Notes under the pieces: generated by a model
Databases searched by the model: none
What the model was told of the DNA's origin: nothing
What the model saw: the letters and a program-made list of their open reading frames with translations, nothing else
In this document: in pieces, positions 1 through 13,000 of the stretch
Layout: every line of letters begins with the position of its first letter
How positions within the stretch are numbered: position 1 is the stretch's first letter
Program-made: the position numbers and the translations under genes
Assembly (NCBI GenBank): GCA_048013815.1
Contig: CM106585.1
Span: 2,046,001-2,110,000 of the forward strand
Direction: 5' to 3'
Source of the DNA: Setoptus koraiensis
Taxonomy: Eukaryota > Arthropoda
DNA: 64,000 bases

Positions 1-569
1 TCATAACAAGATCTTCACTCTTGGATGACCCTACCAATTGCTTCAATCCTTCTAGTGACTTAGATAACTTCATACCACCTGCACCTGTAGTAGTTCATTG
101 CGATAAAGTAAGTACATTTTGTCCACTATACCTACTAACTAAAATTTTCTGAAAATTGTTTGCTCCGGTTAGTCTAGCAGTGTTATTAATATCCACTCTT
201 TTTAATATATTTCTGCTACAAAATCCTTATTTACAGGGTAACCGATCAAGCGTCGTAGTTGTGCTCACATTCTTGATGCGTCAGATTATACGGGAGCAGC
301 GCGTCGATCTAGTACAGACTTGTCGGCTAGTCAGATCTCAGAGAATGGGATTGATCAATGCACCATCTCAATACGACTTGATATATAGGTGCTTGTTAGA
401 GTATGTAAATCAACAAGGAAGTATTAGTATACAGCCAATTGATGAATATCAATTGGAAAACGCCAACGGCCAGCAACAAGCAGAGTCCGAATCACAGTAT
501 CAGACGCAAATACTAGCCAACGGGTCTTGTTCACATGTTACTTCTATGTTACCGATTGTTATGGCCTGA
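1..569 (+). CDS. Receptor-type protein tyrosine phosphatase, C-terminal end (partial)
   Basis: Two terminal exons are visible: 1-107 (5' truncated by the window) and 237-569, joined by a phase-0 GTAAGT...TTTACAG intron. The first ends in PAPVVVHC, the start of the PTP signature loop. The second carries the usual segment after the loop, with VDLVQTCRLVRSQRMGLI and then QYDLIYRCLLEYV, which resembles the last helices of receptor PTP phosphatase domains. Where active enzymes have HCSAGxGRT, the joined exons read HCDKGNRSS: one residue shorter between the Cys and the Arg. This suggests an inactive distal (D2-type) domain that has a structural or regulatory role rather than catalysis. The tail is short and glutamine-rich, and AATAAA follows at 631. 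The family is well supported. The subfamily and the dead-enzyme reading are inference and rely on the splice junction being right. Confidence 0.8.
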
Positions 570-2354
570 ACCGTTATTTCTTACTCAAATGTTAAAGGTC
601 TATTATTGTTAAAATGTGGATGAAGGATGTAATAAATACTCGTGATTGCCTGCTTATGAATGAAGTCTTTAACTTTCTTCCCAAATCACCACATTTAATA
701 TAGTGAGGATAGGTTACTCATGCTGCAGCCAAATGTAGGAGGGTTCAATGTCAAGTAACAATGAATAGCTCACAAACACAAAGACTTTGAGTCTATTCAG
801 AATCTAGGCACTCGGAAAACTACTTCCTAATCGAGTAGTGACCTGAGGTGTTTCGCATGATAACACATTTAAATGCATCCACTATTTCAATTGCGAACTA
901 TAATTGATTTAGTCAAGTAGACTAAGAACTATTGTGATGATTGGCAGTTCGTCAAGATTTTGAAGTTGGACAAAAGATGATTACAAGAATGATGAGCATT
1001 AGGATAATGATTATGCATGATAATGTACAAGTAAAGATATCTCCAACTAGTACGAGAAAAAATGCTTCTTACAGATTACAATGCTCACTTTGTGAGGCTT
1101 GCATCAGTGCTCTTCCCTTCGAAGCAGGTCGCACCTATCACCGGTCATAATTGTTGTTGGCAGTTCGAAGCCAGTTGATAGCCCTCACTGACGGAAACTA
1201 TCACAAAGTGAATAAGAAAAAGAAAAAGGGAGAGACAGAGATTGCCTTTCATTGATTGTTGACATATGGTGATAGTGACTGGGATGATGGGTGTAGTTTT
1301 AAGAACAAGTCAAAACTGTACTTGCTGCACTGTATGTGGTATACCTGTTGATTTGCATTCAGCACATTAGTAGAGAAGTAAAGATACTGGTGATGGCAGA
1401 GAAAATAGTGAGGTGCAAATCAAATCGCACACATGAATCAAGTTTCATTTAAACAGAGAAAAAAGGAAACCAATGGAAACCAATGGAAACAACAAGGTTA
1501 CATAACTGCTTATAACTTCAACTCAACTAGTCAAAGGAAGGAGAATATATAATGTTGGAGACAGTTAACGACTCAAATCCTACTTGACTTTCACAATTTA
1601 CGGTGCCAAACCACACACACTGTTATACTAGCATCATATAAAACGGTTCATACGAGTCCAACTAATATGTATAATATATCAGGTAGACTGGTGGAAAGAC
1701 ATGATATTCTTGAAACACAAGTAAATCTATTGAGTTAAAGATAATTCCAGGTGTTAAGAATGTACCATGTTTCATTTTTCAGACAGAAGCAATCTCCCTT
1801 TCTTATCTATGCAACGGTCCACCTATCTCACTTTCTCACTTAATGTAGCTGGGTGTATATATCTGCAGTAGACAAAATCAATATGCTACTGGTCCGGGTA
1901 ACTATGTGGAAACAACTACTTTAACTGAAAGAAACTTGATTCGATAAACGAATGTATATACCGTTAAGAACAAGTCTCTCTAACTGGCCTTAGGAAATCA
2001 TCAGATCAAAGTGATTACTTGTATAACTGTTTATTGCCTGTTACATAAGCTGTATGCTTTATAATTTAAAACAAACACTAAAACATGCTTGAGCTAAAAC
2101 TCACAAGTTGTCAGTTGACGACAAGATTATGGGCGTAAATTATGTGATACAACAATACAGTAGTTGACAAGAAAGTGTGCAAATAGGATCTGAAGCTGGA
2201 GAGAAATTCCTTCAATTTGGTTTGTTCTTCTTCCCTCAATTTCACTCACTTTGTTTAGTTTTTTCGACAGTGTGTCGATTGTTTATTTTGTATATGATAG
2301 TCAATGAGAGTTTATAAATTCCTCAAAGTTAGTGCATTTAAACAAATTTTCAAC
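570..2354. other. Intergenic region, no gene supported
   Basis: A polyadenylation signal for the upstream phosphatase lies at 631-636. A dispersed-repeat copy lies at 1333-1437, and a short tandem duplication (AAACCAATGG units) near 1467-1490. The 69-codon ORF at 941-1150 has no recognisable motif and I do not call it a gene. Confidence 0.6.
1333..1437 (+). repeat. Dispersed repeat, copy 1
   Basis: About 105 bp that recur at 3862-4009 with only scattered substitutions. Shared blocks include TACCTGTTGATTTGCAT, TTAGTAGAGAAGTAAAG and GCAGAGAAAATAGTGAGGTG. Copy 2 has about 43-46 extra bases in the middle. I find no open reading frame or terminal inverted repeat, so the class (MITE, SINE or duplicated fragment) is unknown. 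Confidence 0.85.
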
Positions 2355-3516
2355 ATGTTCAATTCAGGTGAGAATCACAGAGTTTACTCGACAGATCAAA
2401 TGAAGAAGATATCCATTGTCAAAACTAGTGATTAATACTTTTTGTATGAACATTAATAATTTATCCCTTCTTGTGATGACAAAAATCAACATAATCAACA
2501 AACCAAATTGAAGAGTTTCGAGTTAGATTCATCACTATACCCCTAATTGTTGTGCTTCTTGTCATAGTATCCGCATCATTAAGTGATGCTCAAGCGCAAC
2601 GTCCGAGTAGACAGAGAGGAACCTCTCAACGAGCAAAAAATAGAGGAAAATCTGATCAATGTCATGGCAAAGAAATCGATAAGTGTTATGAAACAATCCA
2701 AGCTTATGGCAAAGCGGATAAGCCAGCTGAAATAATCAAAACAAAAGAGGGTCTTGATAGCCTATGCAGGTAAGTAGATTTATATTTTGTATCGCTAGTA
2801 TAGTTCATGAGTTGCCAGTTAGCCTTACTAATATGAACTGTCAACTTTCAAAATAAGTTCCTTCAATGGTGTTGCCGAATGTCAAAAGACGTACATAAAA
2901 AAATGCGCCACCCCATTGCAAAAGGAACTATTCGATTTCTTCCTAGATTCTATTACGAAGACCATTGAGGAATTTTGTAATAATCCTGAGAACAAACAAA
3001 GTAAGTTTGACAATTCGGTGGTTCTCGCCTATCTACTGGCCAATTTTACAGGATTAGTACGATTAACATAAAACATATTCCCTGTATATAGAATTTCTCA
3101 ATTACTCACCTTGTTTGGTAGATAGAGTGTTTGAAACTAACGATTATAGAACACAATGCGTGGACAAGTTTCTTGCCTCAGTCGATTATTTAAACAGCAC
3201 CTCTAGACTTACTCAAGACGATAGATACGATACGGCCTGTTGTGGATTCACTCAATGGCAGAGATGTTCCAAAGATCGCGTGACAACTGCTTGTGGCAAA
3301 GATGCTTATGATGCATTTGAAACATATATTTTGAACACATTTGGTGGATTCAACGGTCAAATATGCCCAGAGGATGTGTTTAGTCTTTCTTCGAACACTT
3401 GTAAAAAAGCTCTTCCACCTGCATCGTTCAAATCTAAAGGAAAACTAAGCGATAATCCAATAACACAGTACATCTCTATCTATTTTGGCTTCTTATTCGG
3501 CAAGGCAGCAAACTGA
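2355..3516 (+). CDS. Secreted cysteine-rich protein, four exons, function unknown
   Basis: Predicted exons are 2355-2367, 2523-2769, 2858-3000 and 3092-3516, totalling 828 nt (275 residues) with a consistent frame. The short first exon (Met-Phe-Asn-Ser) plus the start of exon 2 gives a good signal peptide: VRFITIPLIVVLLVIVSA, then a cleavable SLSDAQAQ. Exon 2 alone has no ATG before an in-frame stop, which is why the mini-exon is needed. The mature protein has many cysteines, including CxxxxxxKCYxTI, TACCGF and a Cys-rich C-terminal half. The spacing recalls the DUF19 / 27-kDa hemolymph glycoprotein type of extracellular arthropod protein, but I do not recognise a specific family. It probably acts outside the cell or in hemolymph (inference). 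AATAAA follows at 3551. Confidence 0.75.
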
Positions 3517-3861
3517 TTGATTTCGTGGATAGATCAGTTATTGAAAAGATAATAAAATAATTTCACTGTAAATATGACCTTGGTAAGGTTTCTTTTGTGT
3601 GTCAAAACAATTGTGTCAACTCGGGGTGACCGTCTCGTCATTCAACATTTACTTTTCCCGACCATTTCTATTCTCTCTGGAAGCGGATCAGCTCTCAACA
3701 TCGAAGCATATTCGGCTCTGGCCAGAACAAATCCATCCTTCCGCGTTGAATCCTTTACTAGGTGCATACAAGCAAACGTCTTTCTCTCGAATATTATCTC
3801 AAAAATATCTTGGATTTTATTGCAAATTGTTGGATATGGCTTTTGAGTGGTCCGACTTACA

Positions 3862-4009
3862 TATGTGGCATACCTGTTGATTTGCATCCAGTATATTAGT
3901 AGAGAAGTAAAGGAACCTTGATGTGAGCTGTTCATTACAACCCTATCTATCATGAATACTGATGATAGCAGAGAAAATAGTGAGGTGCGAATCAACTCGG
4001 ACACATGAA
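3862..4009 (+). repeat. Dispersed repeat, copy 2 (longer)
   Basis: Matches 1333-1437 at both ends. It holds about 43-46 bp of unique sequence after GAAGTAAAGG, near 3912-3957. The two copies bracket the secreted-protein gene at 2355-3516 in the same orientation. Confidence 0.85.
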
Positions 4010-4467
4010 ACTACTTGCAAACAACTTGTGTTAATTCAGCTCAAATTGATGCGACTATCAAGATGGTAGGTTGCTGTCGTTCATTTTTCGGACTCATATT
4101 ACAGTTTAATTGATATTGCACCCAACCCGGACAGAAGGAGGGAACTTTCACTTCTAGTTTTGAGCATAGTTGAGTAATTCATTATGCGTAAATTCATGCA
4201 CATAAACATAGACATATAAACAACGAAATGGAGCTTGATAATCGAGGAATAAAAGAATTCAGAAAAATAAAAGTTATTAAATGATCCATCTAATGCCGGC
4301 TATAGCTATTAGTGTTTTGTCAGATATTGAAATGAGATTCCCTCAGTCGATGTGTCGGTAGATTATGCACGACGAGCGTTGAGCTTTAAGTCATTTACAG
4401 ACAGTATTATCGCGATCGGGCAGGTTATCAGTTGGTCCGCTTTTTCTTTGTGGGCCATCAAATCTCT

Positions 4468-4468
<1 letters not shown>

Positions 4469-4519
<51 letters not shown>

Positions 4520-4539
4520 GGGAGAGAGAGAGAGAGAGA
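4469..4539. repeat. GA dinucleotide microsatellite
   Basis: About 71 bp of (AG)n with two small interruptions near 4513-4522. Confidence 0.98.
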
Positions 4540-6097
4540 ATCTACCTAAATGTTCGTGAGACGTGAGTGTGCGTCTGACTAGTTGTGGCAGTTATGACGT
4601 AAAAGTTGAATCACAGTTAAGCGAAGTGAATGTAGTGATGTAGTTGCATTTTGTTGCTGTCCGTACAACTTGGGCTCAGTAAATGAGCTAGAACGAAAGA
4701 AATAACAGGCCAGCACGCTATGGCTATCTCGCTGTTGTTGTCGTTGCAGCCAGACTTGAGAGTTTATTTTTAATTACATTGTGGAGCTTGGAAAAAAGAA
4801 GTTAAAGCTGTCCAATACTAACGCTATAACTTCGGCGACGATACGAGACTGCACCCGCTTTCAACGTTAAGGATAGTACTACTCTCTGGCTAGCTAGCCA
4901 GATAAGGCTCATGCCAGCTATGACACATACCTTCCAGTAGTCATTGTTGTCATCGTCGATATTTTGAGAGATTCTTCTTGTGCAACGACAGTCTTGACTT
5001 GTGCTTATACAGAACAACTACTATTACTATTAAAGATGACGGCGGCATCGACGCCGATGAAGACAGCAACGAAATAAATCCAACTCTGGAAGAAGAATCA
5101 CTGAGTAAGTGTAGCAAGAGAGGGATAGTAGTTGATCTGCAACACGAAGAAGAGAGCATGGCAAAAGAGAGGATAACTTTAGCGAAGCACACAAGTTGGA
5201 AAGAGAGAGAGAAAGAAAAAATCGTTGCCAATGTTAGGTAGCAGCACCAGGTAGACAATGTTGGAAGAGAGCGAAAGAGTCTCGAAGTTTGATGTTGCTG
5301 TAAAGATTTTGCTAAAAACGCTGTGCCTGTAAGTCCGTTGTCCTTGATTATCCACATCGGTTTATATATATATATATATATATAAACAATAATATGAAGT
5401 ATCTCACGAAAAGAGAGCGATAGCAACATTTCACTGTTAATCATCATTTGAGGATAAAAAATACACACATAGAGAAACACACCGTCATAAGTATTAGTGG
5501 ATAGTCAGACAACTAGCGGCGCTTAGTTGATATTTATTATCATTTCTATCTCTAGTTAGTACAGATAATCTGTCTCTAACAAGTTGTTGTAATTGTATAA
5601 CTTCTTGTGTATATGATATAACCCATATGATATAACCCATATGATACAGGCAAGCAAAAGTTGTTAACAAAAAAGCCCGCTGAACAGTTTTTCTGTTCCA
5701 CTTTTTCATTCTGTGTCTCAGTCAGCACATATAGCGAGTGAGATCATATTGTGTTCTTCTGAGCTACAACAATTATACGTTGCATAATTTGTTGCTGCTG
5801 GAAGTTGTTGCATAACAATATATCATATAAGATAATAATTTGAATAATAATCATTCGTCAATAACCGACAGACGTTGTCCTACACAAACCGACAGCAAAA
5901 ACACCAAGACAGACCATCTTGTATTGCAATAACACACAAGTTGAGTAGCTCAAACAAATAAACTAAAAGCTGCCCACTGTACAAGCATTACACTATTCAT
6001 CCAACTGTACAAGTGAAAATATTCACACCCTGTGCCGCACAGTCACTCTCTGTTCTGAGGCACAGAATATGTATAGTCCAATTGTGTGTGGAGAAAT

Positions 6098-6176
6098 AAA
6101 ATAGCAAGCCAAAACAACATCCACTACAAAATTAAAATAGCAAGCCAATTCAATATTTACTACAAAATTAAAATAC
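6098..6176 (+). repeat. Tandem duplication of about 36 bp
   Basis: Two adjacent imperfect units start with AGCAAGCCAA and end with CTACAAAATTAAAATA. They lie in the likely 5' region of the FAM107-type gene. Confidence 0.85.
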
Positions 6177-6397
6177 ACAACGAAAAAAAAATGCAGTGTC
6201 TCACCAGCGACTTTAGATAATAATAGTTACTAATTATTATTATTATATATCATATAAATTATTACATTCAGACAGGGATATAGCATAGGCCAGAATATTT
6301 CTTGTTGGTGGCCAGTTCATCAGTCATTGGACAGAGGTTTTGTTGAAAATAAAATCGATAACCCCAACATCAAACAAACGGCTCAACCGACTATTAC

Positions 6398-7081
6398 ATG
6401 TATATATCAGTCGAGCTTAAAGAAAAGAAGAAACTCTCTCTCCCTCTATTCCACATGGATATGCCTATGCAAATATACACAAACTCATCGAATCACCACT
6501 CCGATGAACATGTGAATAGCCCAACAAATAGTTATCAGACTTATGACAACGACGGCCTCATCATTCCCAAGCGAGTGATCTGTCCCTCTGGTGTTCAGCC
6601 CATAATAAAGGACCTCCATCGAGAGCTCAAATTTAACCAGACTATGGGCAGGAGTGTTCTGGACCAGAAGTCAGAATTGAAGAAGGCTCTCGAAAAGAGA
6701 GAGGACAACAGAAAGAAAAAACAGCTCGAACAGGACAGACTCAATAGGCGAACCAGTCTAGAATTGAGATTAGAAGAAAGAGCAGAAAGACTCGCTAGGG
6801 AAACTGGCAGCTCTCCGACAAACGATGAATTTATCTCTAGGCCCAAAACTAGCGGCGACATTGCACCCTCATCCAGTCCAGAGATTGGACAGCAATCATC
6901 CAAATCACCCCGCAATGAGTTCCTCGAGATACATGCCAAATTATGCCAGCATGCCAGCGATATCAATCAAAGAGTGACAGAAAGGAGCAAATCAGTCAAA
7001 CAGGATGAGCCTCATATCGCAACGCAAAAACCGTCTAGTTTCAACGGCACATTAACAAAGAATGGATATACTTGGTTATAG
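6398..7081 (+). CDS. FAM107-family (DUF1151) protein
   Basis: Single open frame of 227 residues. The region around residues 53-140 matches the FAM107 / DUF1151 pattern: LIIPKRVICPSG, then KDLHRELKFNQTMGRSVL, then a K/E/R-rich predicted coiled coil with KSELKKALEKREDNRKKK and SLELRLEERAERLARE. Vertebrate FAM107A and FAM107B share the LIxPKK...LHRELLxNxxRG layout and bind actin and nuclear factors. The role here is inferred from family. The N-terminal stretch before residue 50 and the Ser-rich C-terminal third are not conserved in a way I can recognise. Met1 at 6398 or Met20 at 6455 (MDMPMQ) could be the start, and a further 5' exon is possible. AATAAA lies at 7352. Confidence 0.8.
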   Translation: MYISVELKEKKKLSLPLFHMDMPMQIYTNSSNHHSDEHVNSPTNSYQTYDNDGLIIPKRVICPSGVQPIIKDLHRELKFNQTMGRSVLDQKSELKKALEKREDNRKKKQLEQDRLNRRTSLELRLEERAERLARETGSSPTNDEFISRPKTSGDIAPSSSPEIGQQSSKSPRNEFLEIHAKLCQHASDINQRVTERSKSVKQDEPHIATQKPSSFNGTLTKNGYTWL

Positions 7082-10000
7082 TGTAAACGAAAGTTGAGGG
7101 GTCAAGTGCTAACTATCCTAAAAATAATTGCCAATAATTGATGGTAATTCTCGCCAAAAAGAATTTCATATTCTTCTTCTAGGCCAAACTATGTTCATAT
7201 TGGAGTCAAGTCGGAACAAAGAGCCAAAATGTGCATGGCTACCTGAGTATATGTAAATATCATCATCAACTTATGATTACAACACTACAAAGAATTGACG
7301 ACCTAGTGATAATTCGGGATACATATCGCAAGTCGACGCGTGACAGATTAGAATAAATAACAATTTAATCTTGAATACCTTACCTGAATACATATGTGTG
7401 TTGAAATCTAGATATCTATAGTACATTTCGTTTGTTTGTGTATAACCCAATGATAGGCCTCTTCTTGTGACACCTGTTTTATGATTATTTGCAAGTGCTT
7501 GCGACAAATAATCACGAGGAATTCTTTTTTGACAAGAGGTAAACTCTTTTCCGCTTACATTCGAATACAATGAACCATGGACAAGAAAGTGCCAACAAGA
7601 AATCTACGTTTTTCTTGGCTTTTGAAATAATGAAATGACAAAATTCATTTCATCTTTCAGGATGACTTGTCGACCGATGCTGGATCGGAAATTGCATGAA
7701 ATTTCGTTCTCAGGAAATCATTTTTTCTTGTCATCGTTATCGTTTCCATTTTCGCCAAAAGACTGTAGAGACAGTTGGCATGAATTCCGCTTCACATTCT
7801 CGACAATGAACACTCACCCAGCGAGACTCAGCTATCGGCAAATTGACCCATGTTTCGAAGAATGCTTCGCATGATGATCACGAACATGAGATTGAAAATT
7901 ACCGAGGGCGGCAAGTTTTCGCGAAGCATCCAAAAATTGTCTCACTAACTGCAACACATCCTTCACAAAATTTTGCCAAGTCAAGGAGGTGGTTTTATTT
8001 TGAGTGAAGTGGCGCCATGTAGTGAGTCCTGTTCGGATTGTTATCTGTTCAAGGTGCGAGTGAGGAAAAGAGATGGCGCATCAGTAGACAGTCGAATCCT
8101 AGTCTAATCTTGCTGAAATTATCTGATAACACCGTACTACTAGCTCGACATCACTATTGTTAATTCTTGAGCAAGAAAATATCCATTTTGTTCATGATTG
8201 AGCGAGTTGAAAATTCGGGAGTTGAAAATTTCGGGAAAAAAATGATATTTTTCGGACGATCGCACATGAGCAATTGATATCAAGTATCCTTGAACCGGCC
8301 CAAGGACTAAGGTGGTTGCACTAGTCAGGTGCAAAAACGTTTGACTAAATATATTAATCATGACTCATGGATACTCTGCCCTACTCATGACAATCAGATT
8401 TCGCACAGTATATTGAGCGTTGGATATCGTAAAAGCAATTCCCTCAGCCCATAGATTGGATTATTGAATGATCGGTAATGTTTCAATTGTACAATGGAGC
8501 AATGCAGTTGTCGAAAAGTATATGTAGAAGGAATCGGTTATGGCCGATGAAAATCACAAATGCGCCGTTCGGTAACAAAATCAGCATAGTAACTTGGAAG
8601 ATGTTACAAAAAGTTATCTTAGAAGATGGAAGATAAATCACAGTTGCCATATTGAAATTATGTGTGCTGCAGATACACAAATGGCACCATCTTACACTGC
8701 TTATCCTGATTGAATGAACTTTTTTCCTACTTAACTCTTTCTAATCAACATACAGATGGAAGTGTAGTTCCTCTCATGCTATGCCGACTAACGAGGGAAA
8801 TAATCAAGCAAGCAAATATTTAGCCACAGAGCGAATAGAATTGGCTTGATTGTCATCAAACTACGAATAATCAATAATTCATCAGTGTATAAATATAACG
8901 AGATGCAATTATCTTTGAGACCATGTCGTAATGAGAATTGAGCACTTAATGACCTTTTTGTAGTCATTGACTCCTCGATAATCGATGCTCTTAGATAAGA
9001 GACGCGATATGCAGCAATTTCACAATGCTAGTATCATCAACTTGCGCATAAATGCAAACAAGTGTAAAATGGAATGGTCTACTTTTATCGGACTCTGCGA
9101 CAATTTTCTGGGGCAGAGGATCTGCTGAATTGACTGCGCCTTGTAGCCCCGGATGAAAATTCCGTCTCCGTTATCAATAATGGACATCATTTGATTATGA
9201 ATCAGTTTGCTCGAACGAAAATATGAGGACGAGCGCCAGTAGTTTTGTTGCATGTTGCTTACGAGCGCAGCCTAAACATTCTAATGGTTTTTTTTTGTCT
9301 GTTGACGGTAACATTTTTTTCTATCATCAATAATGATCTATTCCATCACCAAAGAACGATTTGATCATTTGGAGATGATTGTATTGTATTGTAACTTTAG
9401 GGGATGAGGAACGAGACAAAATATTGTCAGCAACTCAGATGATATTATATTTAGTCAACTTGAACCGAACTTGAAGTATAAACTAGAGTTCACGTTGAAT
9501 TTGTTGTCTCAACGAGAGTGTGTAGTCATTTCGAGTGATGGCAATTCGTTTTTTTTTTTGTCTCATTTGGTGATATACTCAATGTATTTCCCCTGGCATC
9601 TAACAAGTTTGCTTCGCTGGCAACTTCCGAATAACAAGATAAAGGGTGAAAGTTGCCATACTAATCACACTCATAATAGCAATCAGTACACTCACACTTA
9701 ATGTAGCATGCCAAGATATCATATTTATCATTACATAAACTGTTCGTTTGCAAAATCTCTCGCTCTCTTTTTTCAGGACATTATCATGAAAAGTTTGTTG
9801 AAAATATTACCATGATAATGTTATCGTTTCTCCAGCCATGTACAATCGACGCTCACTTAACTTGGATGAACCTTGGATGAGTATCATACTAAATCTATCC
9901 ATTTCTGTTTGCCTGCTAGCATTTCTGGGAGTAGAATTCTAGGGATTGATAGTTGAAGCTATCTGTAGATTACCTGATTGGGTTTTATATCTCGGAATAC

Positions 10001-13000
10001 AATCGTTTCATCAGCGTATTTTTCATTTTCGTACACTTCCTGAGCGCTCAATTCAAAGAACGGACATTTCGTAGAACGAGTACTTCATGGTCGTACATTT
10101 CATACACATTTAATCTAATGTTAGAGATGCCTCTATTCTTCAATATGAGAAAAGATGTTTATTTTTAGGTCTTCTCGTTAGTTTCGCTAATAATCATCAT
10201 ATCATGGAAGATGTATTGAAGCAATGACGACATAAAGCGTCGCAATCCACAAGTTTCGAAGGATTCGATGCTAACTTCGGAAAAAATATCGTTAGAATCG
10301 TGAAAACGAATCTAAGACAACAATGATTAAGATGCCACACTGAAGAAGGTCTGGTTGGAGGCAGCTTTTGCAAGTTACCAAAGATATCACTAAAGATCGA
10401 ATGAATAGTCAAGATATGATGCAGTCTGCTTCAACTATGCAACAACTATGATTCGACCATCATCAACATCGGTGATAAACACTGTTTCCTACTCGGGATA
10501 CACCGCCTCAAGCTCTTTATGTGAAAGCTCCGGCTATTTTAGCTCGTCTTTTAACAAAGGATCTCTTAATAATAACAATCTAGACAGCGCGCGAGTGACG
10601 TCTGCCTAAGCCATTTTAAGCCATCTTGCTAGCATCCTCGAGATTTTCCGAATAAATCGTATAATGTCCGCCACTCATTTTGAATAGATTCGTGTCGGTC
10701 TATGTCCCTGCTTCAACTACTATATTCTCTTAGATTTTATCATTATCGTCCTAATTGACTTAATTAGTCATCAGAACTTATTACTTGGGATGTATTTGTT
10801 AAACGCAAGATTGCCAATCCGGCCAACTCATCACCTAAACAGCAAAGCAGTAATTTATCAGCAAGTGATTTTCAGATGCAGATAGTGCTAGTAGATATAA
10901 AAACACTTGCAATATGAAAGTTTAATGCTAGACAATTTGATTTTGCTGTCTGAGTGCGGTTCGGTTGTCAACTGCAGGCTTCAGTTGAAAACTATGAGCT
11001 TGATTGGTTCGACTGAACACTGTTTTTCGTAATCGTATCTACCGAATTCTCACCTATCTATTAAAAAATGTCAGTTTTCATGATTTCTACCGATTTCTAG
11101 CAAGAATGACTACTGATTCTGTTGGCACTTACAATAAGCATCGTGTGGCTCTCCTAGTTCGTTGAGATGTATGTTTCATCATGAGTCCTCTAACAAGGTA
11201 AAATATACTTCTGTTATGTCATATAAAGTGAGGTGTACGTTGATGAAACGAGCCAGACCCCTAATTCTCGATGTGCCCTCAATGTCAACGTGTGTAAGGG
11301 TTCGCGCAAGGTTAGCTGCAACTTGCGAATAGACTCGTGGTCTTTTTTGCTCAAGGTCATGATTGGCTTGATAAGATCAATGTCTTGTATGCAAATATAA
11401 ACGAAGAGCGCAACTGTTATCGTATTATTCTTCTTATCGACCATTCACCCTATCGTTACAAAAGCTTAAAACAAAAACAGTTCGCCGTTCTGTAGGCCTG
11501 TCAAGATTTGATAGCTTCCATAAATATAATTGCCGCTAGCGTCTTGTAAGTTATAAATGTCTGCGGAGTAGGAAGTCTTAGTTAGTGCGTCTGCAGTGAG
11601 CCACTTGTTTCCAATAAATACCTTAGCCGCTTATGAAGCGAATGAAGCGTAAAACTGCCACAATTATGCAACAGTTTTCAGGATTACGATATATGAAGGG
11701 TTGAGATCAACTTTGCATATGAGCAGCGATTTGCATCAGTCCTTCTACTGTATGATACATATGCAAAGCTATGATTAAAGTTGCCCAAAGATATCATCCT
11801 GATCAGCGTTAGCAACATGACGGTCATCATGGGACGTCTCCTTAGAATGTATATCAGAAGAAGAAGATATATGTTTCCATATGTTTCCTGACTGCTGACA
11901 CAAGCTGTTGAAACACCCATCGGGAAACAAAGAACAACGCACAATCGAATCACGAATTTGAGGCAAAGCTTCAAAACAAAGAACAACAACAATTAAGTGT
12001 TGTTAGGGTGGCGAACAATGTTGTTATACAATGTAGTTAGCTTGTTATACAACCAACAGCTTGTTACCGAATGAAAATTTTATAAGAGGGCGAATTGTTT
12101 AGAGGGGTGCGATAACCCATAAAGTTATAAATACAATTTTGTGCCCACTGACTACTTGATAACTATATCAAATGGTAAGAATGTGATAGGTAAATTTAAT
12201 TCAAAGTTCAGTCACCGCTGGCGATGAGTTTGTACGATGCAATAGGTAAATGTTACAATTGATTCTTTGTTTTTGACACATCAAACAAACGAGCAACACC
12301 AACTGACTATGCAACGATACGCAACAACCAAAGGCAACAACCACCACTAATGACCGAGCTCGGTTATGGCTGCAATAAACAGACACGAGTCGAGACTCTT
12401 TATTACCTATTAGCAGTATCATTCATTAGTTAAGTTTAGTTGAAACAAAGTACAGAAATTTACTGCCACCACTATGATGATTTGTTGAAAAAGATTAGCA
12501 ACGGCAAGATGCTCGAGATGCTGCTGTGATGATGTTACGTATTGCATTTGCATACCACGAATTTAAATTATGATACGTGGGCTAACTAAATATATTACTA
12601 TCTAATAACGTAATATACATAAGCATGTATAACATACCATACATAACACAGGTAACTTGTAGCGGCGTCACTTGAGCGCATCGGCGTAAACGTTTTGCTC
12701 GCTAATAATAATAATAATAGTAATGATAATGATAATCACTACTGACATTGGATTAATGATTGGAGGAGGAGCTCCGGTGGTAACTAGCGATAGCCAGTGT
12801 CATGTTGCGCTGCATTTACATTACGTAACAACCAGAAGTTTAGCTTGATTTTGCCTGGCACTGTGTATAATGTGTAGGCAATTCTTGCTGGCTATTTTGC
12901 TTGCATCTTGAATCATATTAGCAACATTACAACAACAATGGATAAGCTTGCCGTGAATTCAAGTTCAAAACGAACAAAAATATGAGCGAATTTCATTAAC

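Larger units (their letters stand above)
3517..6397. other. Intergenic region with repeats
   Basis: Contains the second dispersed-repeat copy (3862-4009), a GA microsatellite (4469-4539), a TA run near 5363-5384, three copies of a 17-bp ATATGATATAACCC-type unit near 5612-5646, and a tandem duplication at 6098-6176. ORFs here, including a 176-codon one on the minus strand at 4950-5480, are low-complexity and have no recognisable domain. Confidence 0.6.

Noticed and set aside
3574-4004. Overlapping ORFs of 90-120 codons on both strands
   Set aside because: They lie just past the polyA signal of the secreted-protein gene and run into a dispersed repeat; no motifs.
4950-5480. 176-codon minus ORF
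   Set aside because: Ser/Leu-rich with a Tyr-Ile run from a TA microsatellite, no domain, and no supporting exon structure.
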